In this document: positions 16,869-24,749 of the stretch, piece after piece | How the letters are laid out: each line of letters starts with the position of its first letter | Position numbering within the stretch: the stretch's first letter is position 1 | Assembly (NCBI GenBank): GCA_018223035.1 | Contig: JAAEZD010000008.1 | Location: 146,800 to 210,799 of the forward strand | Source of the DNA: Heliomarina sp018223035 | GTDB lineage: Bacteria > Pseudomonadota > Alphaproteobacteria > Rhodobacterales > Rhodobacteraceae | Length of the DNA: 64,000 bases | Direction of reading: 5' to 3' | Position numbers and translations under genes: made by a program | The notes under the pieces: model-generated | Seen by the model: the letters and a program-made list of their open reading frames with translations, nothing else | The model's database searches: none | What the model was told of the DNA's origin: nothing

Positions 16869-17729
16869 ATGATACAGTTTTCGCGCGTACCCGTTTCGCC
16901 CCGCCTGCTGCAGATCGCTGCCATTCTTGGTCTCGCGGTGATGTGTCTTTTCGCTCAGACCGCCAATGCCGCCAATCGCGAGCGGGTACAGGCCTTTCTG
17001 ACGACGACCGGATTTGACGTGGCGCTGGATTCAATCGCGTTTTCCGCCGCTTCGGCCCCGCAGATGCTGGGTGTGGAGCCGGACGTCTTCGGGTCGGACT
17101 GGAATCGGGTGACGGCACAGGTCTTCAAGCCGGAGATCATGCGCGATATCGCGCTTGATATCCTTGAGCAGACGCTGAGCGATGAAAACCTTGATTTTGC
17201 GGCGGGATTCTATGCGACGGATCTGGGGCAGCGGCTGGTCGAGGCCGAGAATGCCTCGCACATGCAGGATGACGATGACGCCAAGATGAAGCAGGGCAAC
17301 CAAATCCTCGCCGAACTGGCCGAGAATAATCTGGACCGGCTTGAAACGTTGAAGCGGATGAACGCGGCGATATCCTCCGTCGATTCAAGCCTGCGGGCCT
17401 TGCAGGAAATTCAGGTACGCTTTCTGATGTCAGCCAGCGCGGCCGGGGTGGTCGAGCTTCAGCTTGATGCGGATGAGCTGCGGGCGATGATCGCTGAAGA
17501 CGAGGAACGGCTGCGTGTGGTGCTAGAGCAATCGGCCATGTCCGGGTCCGCCTATACCTATCGCGATATTTCGGACGAAGACCTGCTGGCCTATACCGAA
17601 GCACTGGAAAAGCCGCAGATGCAGGAGGTGTATGAACTGCTGAATGCGGTCCAGTACGAGATCATGGCCAACCGTTTCGAAGTGCTGGCGGCCAAGATGG
17701 CCGACCTGCACCCCGGTCAGGACATCTGA
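16869..17729 (+). CDS. Exported DUF2059 protein, first of two
   Basis: A 286-residue protein with a signal peptide (hydrophobic LLQIAAILGLAVMCLFAQ, cleavage near ANA), followed by a largely helical DUF2059-type region. The segment ENLDFAAGFYATDLGQRLVEAE is the typical family motif (a helix ending in G-x-R/K). Function of the family is unknown; location is predicted periplasmic. ATG 16869 gives a clean signal peptide, unlike the longer frame from 16779. It abuts a second DUF2059 gene, one base apart. Confidence 0.75.
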   Translation: MIQFSRVPVSPRLLQIAAILGLAVMCLFAQTANAANRERVQAFLTTTGFDVALDSIAFSAASAPQMLGVEPDVFGSDWNRVTAQVFKPEIMRDIALDILEQTLSDENLDFAAGFYATDLGQRLVEAENASHMQDDDDAKMKQGNQILAELAENNLDRLETLKRMNAAISSVDSSLRALQEIQVRFLMSASAAGVVELQLDADELRAMIAEDEERLRVVLEQSAMSGSAYTYRDISDEDLLAYTEALEKPQMQEVYELLNAVQYEIMANRFEVLAAKMADLHPGQDI

Positions 17730-17730
17730 C

Positions 17731-18561
17731 ATGAAGAGATGGGCCAGACGTTATGTGATCGCCGCGGCGCTGTCGCTTGTCGCGCTTGTTCCGCTTACTG
17801 CAAGTGGTGCGGGGGACATTGACGAGCTGAGCGATGTTCTTCTGCTGGACGACGTGATCAAGGTCCTGAGAGTGGAAGGTCTGCGCTATGGCGAGGGGCT
17901 GAACGACGACCTCCTGTCGGGCACGGGTGGGCGTTATTTCTCGGACAAGGTGGAACGCATCTATGATTCCGAGGCGATGTTGTCGGTGCTCGAAGCGAGC
18001 CTTGAAAAGCGCCTGACGCCCGAGGAAACCCGCGCCGCGCTCGATTTCTTTGGCAGCGATGCGGGAAGGCGTATCCTGCAGCTTGAGATCAGCGCCCGGG
18101 TGGCGATGGTCGATCCGGCGGTCGATGAACTGGCCGATGCGATCTATGCCGAGGCAGTGGCGGATGAAAATGCCCGGGTCGATGCGATCACTAGCTTTAT
18201 CGAGATCAACGACCTGAACGAGCGCAATGTGACCGGGGCGCTGAGTTCGAACTATCATTTCTTTAACGGTCTGGTCGAAGGCGGCAGCCACAAGATGAGC
18301 GAGGCCGAGATCCTTGACGAGGTCTGGTCTCAGGAAGAGGCGATCCGCGCCGATACGCTGGGCTGGCTTCAGAGTTTCCTTTACATGGCCTATGGGCCGC
18401 TTAGCGACAGCGAGATGCAGGCCTATCTCGATTTCTCGGAGACCGAGGCGGGGCAGGCGCTGAACGGGGCGTTGTTCGACGGGTTCGATGCGATGTATCG
18501 CGAGATATATTTCGCGCTTGGCCTGTTGGTGGCCAAGGCCCTTCAATCGAGCGAGTTGTAA
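17731..18561 (+). CDS. Exported DUF2059 protein, second of two
   Basis: A 276-residue protein with a signal peptide (residues 1-23, KRWARRYVIAAALSLVALVPL then SGA). It repeats the DUF2059 layout: ALDFFGSDAGRRILQLE near residue 105 and AYLDFSETEAGQALNGALF near 230 are two copies of the family motif within one chain. It starts one base after the upstream paralogue, so the two are probably cotranslated. The proteins resemble each other only in pattern, suggesting an old duplication. Function unknown. Confidence 0.75.
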   Translation: MKRWARRYVIAAALSLVALVPLTASGAGDIDELSDVLLLDDVIKVLRVEGLRYGEGLNDDLLSGTGGRYFSDKVERIYDSEAMLSVLEASLEKRLTPEETRAALDFFGSDAGRRILQLEISARVAMVDPAVDELADAIYAEAVADENARVDAITSFIEINDLNERNVTGALSSNYHFFNGLVEGGSHKMSEAEILDEVWSQEEAIRADTLGWLQSFLYMAYGPLSDSEMQAYLDFSETEAGQALNGALFDGFDAMYREIYFALGLLVAKALQSSEL

Positions 18562-18601
18562 GCGTTTCCCGGCTGGGAATAGATTCTCAAGGTACTGACT
18601 G

Positions 18602-19720
18602 ATGCAAAGTGACGAGCCAACCGCCGCGCGGCCGACAACCTATATCGAAGCGATGCCTGTCAGGGGGCGGATATCGCGGGCACAGCCCAAGGGTCTGCCG
18701 ATCATCAACCTTGGCTATAACGAACTGCCCTATGGGCCGACACCTGCCGTGGCTGCGGCGATCGAGGCGACCGGGCATCGGGTGAACAGCTATGGCGGAC
18801 CGGGTTGTGACGGGCTGCGTGCGGCGCTTGGCAAGACCTACGGGCTGGACCCCGAGAGCATGATCTGCGGCAATGGCTCAGAAGAACTGCTGGATGTGAT
18901 CGGGCGCAGCTTTGCGCGGCCGGGGGACGAGATCCTGATTTCCGAATTCGGCTATATCCAGTTCCAGATGGTCGCGCACCGGGTGGGGGCCGATCTGGTC
19001 AAGGCGCCCGAGACCGATTTCACGACGGATGTGGATGGTATCCTTTCCGGGGTCAGCGATTTCACCAAGGTGATCTTTCTGGCCAATCCCAACAACCCGA
19101 CGGGCACCGTGCTGCCGCTGTCGGAACTGCAGCGGCTGGTGGATAACCTGCGCGCCAATGTGGTGCTGGTGATCGACCTTGCCTATGGCGAGTTCACTGG
19201 CGAGGACTATTGCAACGCGGTCCGTGCGATGGCGCAGGGGCATGACAATGTTATCGTGACGCGCACCTTTTCCAAGGCCTTCGGGCTGGCCGGGCTGCGG
19301 GTTGGCTGGGCGCAGGTGCCGGCGTGGATGCTGCCGGGGTTCTATGTCACGCGCGGCATGGGCAGCGTGAACAACATGGCGCAGAACGCCGCCATCGCGG
19401 CGCTCGAGGATATCGAACTGGTGCGCGAGCGTGTGGCTGAGATCGTGTCAGAGAGGGACCGGGTCGCGCTGGCATTGAAAGGCATGGGGGTGAGCGCCAC
19501 GCCGAGCGGGTCGAATTTCTTGATGGTCACGGTCGACGGGCAAGGGCCGGAGGTGACCGAATCCTTGGTCGAATACCTGTTCGACGAAGGCGGGTTCGTG
19601 GTGAACCGGACCCGCGAGGCGGGGCTGGAGCATTACATGCGCTTTTGCCTTGGGACGCCGGAACAGAACGACCAGCTGCTTGACTGCGTGCAGGCCTTTG
19701 TCAGGCAGACCGTCGTCTGA
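18602..19720 (+). CDS. HisC-like PLP aminotransferase
   Basis: A 372-residue fold-type I aminotransferase of class I/II. The PLP lysine is in TRTFSKAFGLAGLRVGW, the PLP-phosphate and ring contacts in NGSEEL and NPNNPTGT, and the distal arginine in MRFCLGT. The sequence resembles histidinol-phosphate aminotransferases, but a genuine hisC usually sits with other biosynthetic genes. Here the neighbours are DUF2059 proteins, so it may act on another aromatic or imidazole keto acid. Confidence 0.85.
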   Translation: MQSDEPTAARPTTYIEAMPVRGRISRAQPKGLPIINLGYNELPYGPTPAVAAAIEATGHRVNSYGGPGCDGLRAALGKTYGLDPESMICGNGSEELLDVIGRSFARPGDEILISEFGYIQFQMVAHRVGADLVKAPETDFTTDVDGILSGVSDFTKVIFLANPNNPTGTVLPLSELQRLVDNLRANVVLVIDLAYGEFTGEDYCNAVRAMAQGHDNVIVTRTFSKAFGLAGLRVGWAQVPAWMLPGFYVTRGMGSVNNMAQNAAIAALEDIELVRERVAEIVSERDRVALALKGMGVSATPSGSNFLMVTVDGQGPEVTESLVEYLFDEGGFVVNRTREAGLEHYMRFCLGTPEQNDQLLDCVQAFVRQTVV

Positions 19721-19722
19721 GG

Positions 19723-22197
19723 TCAGTCCGCCGCCGGAAGCGGTAGCAGATGCGTGACGCCGACGGCAGCGGCGCGGGCGAGATCGAGGTCGAGCGACAT
19801 CGGAATGTATTCTCCACGACGCCAGAGCTGCGCCATATCATCGTAGTGGCGTGACAGGAAATGTCCTGACTGCCCGGTCGAGATGATGAAGACGGAACTG
19901 TTCGGGTCGGTAAAGTCATAGACACCGCGATAGGCTGCACCGTGCACGTTTTCGAACGGGTTCGGACCGGTGGCCGAGGTCAACCCGCGTTGCAGGGTGT
20001 TGTCACCGCCGCTGGTCGATTGGCGGATGTTCACGAAATAGCGCAGCAGGGGCACTTCGCCCAGGACCGGGTGGTCGTGGGTTGCCTGATGCGCGTCGCC
20101 CCAGCGCAGGGTTTCCAGCGCGGTGCCGTAATTCTCGCCGATCCAGACCAGCGCGTCGTCCAGCGCAAGACGCGACATCTCGGTACAGGTTTCGACCGGG
20201 GCGCTCTGGCGGACATCGCACCAGACCGAAGCGCCGTCGACATCGCGGTAGACCCGCTCGATAAAGAGCGGATCGACGCGGTTGAATTCATTGGCGAGGG
20301 GCCCAAGTTCGTCGCGGATCAGCCGTTCCTGAAGCGCACGGACCCATGCGGCATAGATCAGCGGTTCGGGCAGGTGTTCGTTCATCTCGCCGTTCCAGTC
20401 GGCCAGAAGGTCTAGGGCGATCTGGCGCTGACGTTCAGGTGTGCCATCGGGTGCCGCCTGACCGGTGTACCAGAGATCGGCGCCGATCAGCGGCAGCAGC
20501 GAACGCGCGGTAAAGCTGACCGTATCGAGCTGGGCCTCGATGAAACTGTCACGGGTATGGACCTGCCGTGACTGCATGAGCCGCTGCCAGCGCTTGATGC
20601 GCTGGGTATCGCCCCATTTGAACGAGATGTGGTTGGGAAATGGGCGTTCGACTGTCTTGTTGTTCGTGTTGCCAAGGATTCCGCCGCGCGGGCTGACGAA
20701 TTCGGGGTTCGAGTCATAGGGCATCCGGCCTTGCCAGCGGTTCTCGGCGCGCCAGCCCTGGCTTGGCAGGCGGCCCTTGCTTTGATGCCGGGGATCGCGG
20801 CGGGGATTGGCCCCGATTGTCTTCATGGCGATGGTTTCCTGATCGGCGAGCATCAGGTTCTGCGCCGGGGCGACATAGGCCTCGGCTTTTTCGATGGCCT
20901 CGGTAACCGTGGCGGATTTCATGATTCCGATAGCGGCGCTGAGCGTCGTGTCGCGCGGGCTAAGCACCGTCCAGGAGAGCGCCGCCACATGACCGGGGGG
21001 CGTAATGGTATCAAGGTTGAACTGGCTGCCGGGCAGGACGGGGCCATTCTCTGTCCAGCGCAGGGTGAGGGTGATCGGCGCCTCATCCTTGATCTCGATG
21101 ATCGAGGGACGCTTTTCGAAGGGCTTGTAGCCATCCGGAGTCAGGTATTCCTCGGGGTTGTCCGGGTTCAGCTTTTCGATGAACAGGTCCTGATCGTCGA
21201 GATAGGCCGAGGTCAGCCCCCAGCCAAGCCGCGCGCTGCGTCCGGTGAGGACGACGGGAATGCCGGGGATAGTGCCGCCGATGACGCCACCGGTGTCAAG
21301 TTCGAGCCGGGCGAGATACCAGATCGACGGCGCGGAAAAACCAAGATGCGGGTCGGACGCGAGCAGGGTGCCGCCCGATGCGGACCGCGAGGGGGCGGCG
21401 CTCCACGCGTTCGAAGCGCTGGCCAGACCGTTTTCGGGGATCGGCGACAGCGGCGAGGCGGGCAGGTCGGACCCTTGGGCATAGCGCGGCAGGTTGGGGA
21501 AAAGCTCGGCATATTCGGGCAGAGCGGCGATGCCGCTGCCGGGCACGTCGGGCAGGATGTCTTTCAGCCGGTCCGCGTCATCGAGCATCAGCGAGGTGCG
21601 CGCGCGCAGAACCTCGGATTCAAGCTGTACCGAGAGGCGCAACCCCATCAGCTTGACGATGGCGAGGGAATCGCCCGGCTGCCAGGGCGCGACCGGGGCG
21701 TTGAAAATGAACATCTCGGGCGCGCCGCGGCCAAGGGCGCGGTGGTTGATTTCGGCCAGTCGCGCGTTCACGCCGGCGGCATACGACCGTAGCGCATCCA
21801 GTGTCTCGGCATCCTGCGAGGCGACCGATTGCTGGGCCAGCCGGTAGATGTCGAGACGCCGGATCAGCCGGTCGATCTTGACCGTGCGCGGGCCGAATAT
21901 CTCGGAGAGCCGCCCCTGCGCGGTGCGGCGCAGCATGGTCATCTGCCAGAGCCGGTCCTGTGCATGGGCATATCCCAGTCCGAAATAGACGTCGGGGTCG
22001 TTTTCGCCAAGGATATGCGGCACGTTTGAATGATCGCGCACGATCTCGACCGGTGTGGTGATCCCCGGGGTTTCGACGGTACTGCTGTAATCGGGCAGCG
22101 ATTGCGAGGCGAGGAAGTAGACCAGCCCAATGCCAAGGGCGATCAGAAAGATCAGGGCAGCGGTAACCCGCAATAACCAGCGAAAGAGAGTCGCCAT
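19723..22197 (-). CDS. Penicillin acylase-family Ntn hydrolase
   Basis: An 824-residue member of peptidase family S45. Residues 8-30 form a signal or membrane anchor, the alpha region follows (RDHSNVPHILGENDPDVYFGLGYAHAQDR), and self-cleavage is expected before S262 (LASA/SNAW), which becomes the N-terminal nucleophile of the beta subunit. TLLASDPHLGFSAPSIWY follows as usual. Family members cleave penicillins, cephalosporins or acyl-homoserine lactones. In a marine Roseobacter an AHL or other acyl-amide is a reasonable guess, not shown. It converges with the aminotransferase gene, two bases apart. Confidence 0.9.
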   Translation of the reverse strand: MATLFRWLLRVTAALIFLIALGIGLVYFLASQSLPDYSSTVETPGITTPVEIVRDHSNVPHILGENDPDVYFGLGYAHAQDRLWQMTMLRRTAQGRLSEIFGPRTVKIDRLIRRLDIYRLAQQSVASQDAETLDALRSYAAGVNARLAEINHRALGRGAPEMFIFNAPVAPWQPGDSLAIVKLMGLRLSVQLESEVLRARTSLMLDDADRLKDILPDVPGSGIAALPEYAELFPNLPRYAQGSDLPASPLSPIPENGLASASNAWSAAPSRSASGGTLLASDPHLGFSAPSIWYLARLELDTGGVIGGTIPGIPVVLTGRSARLGWGLTSAYLDDQDLFIEKLNPDNPEEYLTPDGYKPFEKRPSIIEIKDEAPITLTLRWTENGPVLPGSQFNLDTITPPGHVAALSWTVLSPRDTTLSAAIGIMKSATVTEAIEKAEAYVAPAQNLMLADQETIAMKTIGANPRRDPRHQSKGRLPSQGWRAENRWQGRMPYDSNPEFVSPRGGILGNTNNKTVERPFPNHISFKWGDTQRIKRWQRLMQSRQVHTRDSFIEAQLDTVSFTARSLLPLIGADLWYTGQAAPDGTPERQRQIALDLLADWNGEMNEHLPEPLIYAAWVRALQERLIRDELGPLANEFNRVDPLFIERVYRDVDGASVWCDVRQSAPVETCTEMSRLALDDALVWIGENYGTALETLRWGDAHQATHDHPVLGEVPLLRYFVNIRQSTSGGDNTLQRGLTSATGPNPFENVHGAAYRGVYDFTDPNSSVFIISTGQSGHFLSRHYDDMAQLWRRGEYIPMSLDLDLARAAAVGVTHLLPLPAAD

Positions 22198-22319
22198 GAC
22201 TTACCTGTTGCCTGTTTCTGCTCTAGGAATTCAAAGTGAATGCAGGTTCTTTGCCGCGCCCGCAATGGCTGTTAATGAGAATCCTGATTTTATGTGAAGT
22301 TAGCAGGAGGGGAAAGCAA

Positions 22320-23192
22320 ATGGCAAAACTGGCATTCTTGGGGTTGGGAGTGATGGGTGCTCCGATGGCCGGGCACTTGCAGAAGGCCGGCCACGACGTG
22401 ACGGTTTATAATCGCACGGCAGCCAAGGCGGATAAATGGGTGGAAACCTATGGCGGCGCGATGGCGCCGACGCCGGTAGAGGCGGTCAAGGGCGCGGATT
22501 TCGTGATGTCCTGCGTCGGAAATGATGACGACCTGCGTAGCGTTTGTCTGGGCGAGGAGGGTGCCTTTGCCGGGATGGGCAGCGGTACGGTCTTCATCGA
22601 CCACACCACCGTTTCGGCCAAGGTGACTCGTGAGCTTTATGCCGAGGCGGATGCCAAGCAGATCAGCTTTATCGATGCGCCGATTTCCGGCGGGCAGGCG
22701 GGAGCCGAGAATGGCGCGCTGTCGATCATGTGCGGGGGTGACGAAGGTGCCTATGAACGTGCCCAGCCGATCATGGAGGTCTATTCCAAGATCTGCCGCC
22801 GTATCGGCGAGAGTGGTTCCGGTCAGGTGACCAAGATGTGCAACCAGATCGCAATTGCCGGTCTGGTGCAGGGGCTGTCCGAGGCGTTGCACTTTGCTGA
22901 AAAGTCCGGGCTTGACGGCCGCTCGGTCGTCGAGGTGATCAGCCAAGGCGCCGCTGGAAGCTGGCAGATGGCGAACCGGTACGAAACCATGCTGGACGAT
23001 CACTTTGACCATGGCTTCGCCGTGGACTGGATGCGCAAGGATCTGGGGATCTGTCTCTCGACCGCGGATGAAAATGGCGCGAGCCTGCCGGTGACGGCGC
23101 TGGTGGACCAGTTCTATAAGGACGTTCAGAAACTTGGCGGCGGGCGCTGGGATACCTCTAGCCTTATCAAACGTTTGCGTGCTGCGGGATAG
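22320..23192 (+). CDS. Beta-hydroxyacid dehydrogenase (GarR/MmsB type)
   Basis: A 290-residue NAD(P)-dependent dehydrogenase. The dinucleotide site GLGVMGAPMAGHL (residues 8-20), substrate-binding DAPISGGQAGAENGALSIM (119-137) and catalytic K172 (GQVTKMCNQ) are all present. Members reduce tartronate semialdehyde or oxidise 3-hydroxyisobutyrate; the exact substrate is not decided here. ATG 22320 has AGGAGGGGA just upstream, which rules out the longer frame from 22236. Confidence 0.9.
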   Translation: MAKLAFLGLGVMGAPMAGHLQKAGHDVTVYNRTAAKADKWVETYGGAMAPTPVEAVKGADFVMSCVGNDDDLRSVCLGEEGAFAGMGSGTVFIDHTTVSAKVTRELYAEADAKQISFIDAPISGGQAGAENGALSIMCGGDEGAYERAQPIMEVYSKICRRIGESGSGQVTKMCNQIAIAGLVQGLSEALHFAEKSGLDGRSVVEVISQGAAGSWQMANRYETMLDDHFDHGFAVDWMRKDLGICLSTADENGASLPVTALVDQFYKDVQKLGGGRWDTSSLIKRLRAAG

Positions 23193-23242
23193 GTTTTTCA
23201 CGCTTCTGTTATCTGGCGGGACAAAGGAATTCAGCGGTTTCG

Positions 23243-23268
23243 GGAACCTTTCGTGATCCGGCGGTGTT
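23243..23268 (+). promoter_or_regulatory. EcfG-like promoter candidate
   Basis: GGAACC (23243-23248), a 16-base spacer and TGTT (23265-23268) resemble the alphaproteobacterial general-stress sigma factor consensus GGAAC-N16/17-CGTT, with one mismatch in the -10. It lies about 55 bases before the acidic repeat protein's start. Confidence 0.4.
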
Positions 23269-23324
23269 GTTGCTCCATACGAGGCGGCAAGCATACCGCC
23301 GGAGAGAAACGAAAGGACAACACT

Positions 23325-23948
23325 ATGAAACTCATGATGACCACCGCCATCACCGCTGCCCTGATCGCAACCGGCTCGTTTGCTGAAACCGCCTCGCGCG
23401 GCGCAGACAACGTGAAATCCTCCGAAAAAGTCGAAATGGGCACCCCTGTCGACGCAACAGTTGATGCGAATGTCGACAAAGCATCGCGTGGCGACGACGA
23501 TCTGACCGCTGCCGAAGCTGAAAGCTCCGCAGTCGTTGCTGACGACGAAGTTGCTGGCGTTGCCAAGAGCGACGAAGTCGAGAGCCGTGGTGCCGCCGAC
23601 CTTCAGGGTGAAGAAGTGACTGCTGGCGTCGAAAACGAAGTTTCCACTGGCGAATCCGGCTCCATCGAAGTGAGCGAAGCAACCACGATGTCCGGCAGCA
23701 CCGACGAAGCACAGGACTCGCAGCGTGGCTCTGACGAAGAGCGCAGCGAAGAAATCGCCGATGGCGACGCGGACGCAGACGTTCTTAAAGCCGAAGAAGG
23801 CGAACTGGACGCATCGCGTGGTTCCGATCAAGCGCGTGCCACCGAAGAGCCGGGCACTGACGTTTCCGACACCATGACGAGCGACACCGAAACGTCCTCG
23901 CGCGGTGCCGACAATGAGCAAGGGTCGGAAGTGACTGCAAACGACTAA
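23325..23948 (+). CDS. Acidic exported protein with SRG repeats
   Basis: A 207-residue protein I do not recognise. A signal peptide (MKLMMTTAITAALIATGSFA) is followed by a very acidic, Ala/Ser/Glu/Asp-rich chain with no cysteine and almost no aromatic residue. An (S/Q)RG-A/S/D-D-type motif recurs six times, with RG at residues 25, 55, 88, 134, 165 and 193, spaced 30, 33, 46, 31 and 28. It is probably disordered and periplasmic or secreted. A Ca2+-binding, osmotic or matrix role would fit the composition but is speculation. Monocistronic, ended by a strong terminator, with an EcfG-like promoter. Confidence 0.75.
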   Translation: MKLMMTTAITAALIATGSFAETASRGADNVKSSEKVEMGTPVDATVDANVDKASRGDDDLTAAEAESSAVVADDEVAGVAKSDEVESRGAADLQGEEVTAGVENEVSTGESGSIEVSEATTMSGSTDEAQDSQRGSDEERSEEIADGDADADVLKAEEGELDASRGSDQARATEEPGTDVSDTMTSDTETSSRGADNEQGSEVTAND

Positions 23949-23971
23949 TTTCTAATTCATTAGAAACAAGC

Positions 23972-24002
23972 AATGCCGGACCGAAAGGTCCGGCATTTTT
24001 CG
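23972..24002 (+). terminator. Intrinsic terminator
   Basis: AATGCCGGACC-GAAA-GGTCCGGCATT (23972-23997) is an 11-base-pair stem with a GAAA tetraloop followed by a T run. It ends the acidic repeat protein transcript. Confidence 0.9.
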
Positions 24003-24018
24003 TTTGTGGAACCGAATA

Positions 24019-24594
24019 TCAGGGAATGATACGCGTGTATTTGGTGCCTTCGAGCGTTGCACCGATGCGCAGCCCTGCGCGACCAAAGACAGCGGCCAGT
24101 ACCGGCGAGCGCAGTGTCGTGGTGTCGGCCGCGACCGAGTCCCCCTGATCGCGCACCACGTATTCGATATCGCCCCCGGCAGCCCAGCCGGAGGAGCGGC
24201 GGAATTCGGACAGCGCGTCATCGGTCATGAAGAATAGCACATGCGCGTATTGCTGCGCGCCGATCTGCAGGCCCGCGCTCGCCTTGGCGGTCGAATAGTA
24301 GTCCACAGTGACACCGTTGACGCGGAGCGCGCCGCGCCCATAGGCGCCGCCAAGCCAGAATCCGGCCTCGGTTACCAGCGGCATGACCAGCATGCCCGAC
24401 GCCTTTTCCGAAAGCGAAACCGTATTGGGGTAGACGCTGTACATTTCGTTGAGCGTCGCGTTCACGCGCGCGTCGATCTGGTTCGCGCCGTTGCTTCCTA
24501 CACCGTTGCCGCAGGCTGCGGTGACCGTCAGGCCCGAGAGCGCTGATAAGGTAAAGGCCCGGCGCGACAGCCGGGACGTATTCTGATTTTTCAT
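24019..24594 (-). CDS. SYLF/YSC84-domain lipoprotein
   Basis: A 191-residue protein. The N-terminus carries a Tat-like SRRAFTL and a hydrophobic stretch ending in the lipobox-like TAAC, so it is probably a lipoprotein with the lipidated cysteine near residue 28. The rest is a SYLF (BPSL1445/YSC84) domain, with typical segments EKASGMLVMPLVTEAGFWLGGAYGRGAL and AGLQIGAQQYAHVLFFMT. SYLF domains bind phospholipids; the bacterial role is unclear. It converges on the acidic repeat gene. Confidence 0.85.
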   Translation of the reverse strand: MKNQNTSRLSRRAFTLSALSGLTVTAACGNGVGSNGANQIDARVNATLNEMYSVYPNTVSLSEKASGMLVMPLVTEAGFWLGGAYGRGALRVNGVTVDYYSTAKASAGLQIGAQQYAHVLFFMTDDALSEFRRSSGWAAGGDIEYVVRDQGDSVAADTTTLRSPVLAAVFGRAGLRIGATLEGTKYTRIIP

Positions 24595-24749
24595 GACTAT
24601 GTCTGCCTGTAATGCTGCACGATCTGGGCGGTTAATCCGTCCTTGATCCGTGATATACGCGGAAGTTTGCCATATGTCACGTCACATGGGCGCATATTGC
24701 GCGGGAAATCGCTGTGACCCGCTATCTATAGTAGCCGTTGAGGTGGCGA

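Noticed and set aside
22290..23921. A 543-codon minus-strand frame across two genes
   Set aside because: It covers a clear dehydrogenase and the acidic repeat gene in antisense, with no family match.
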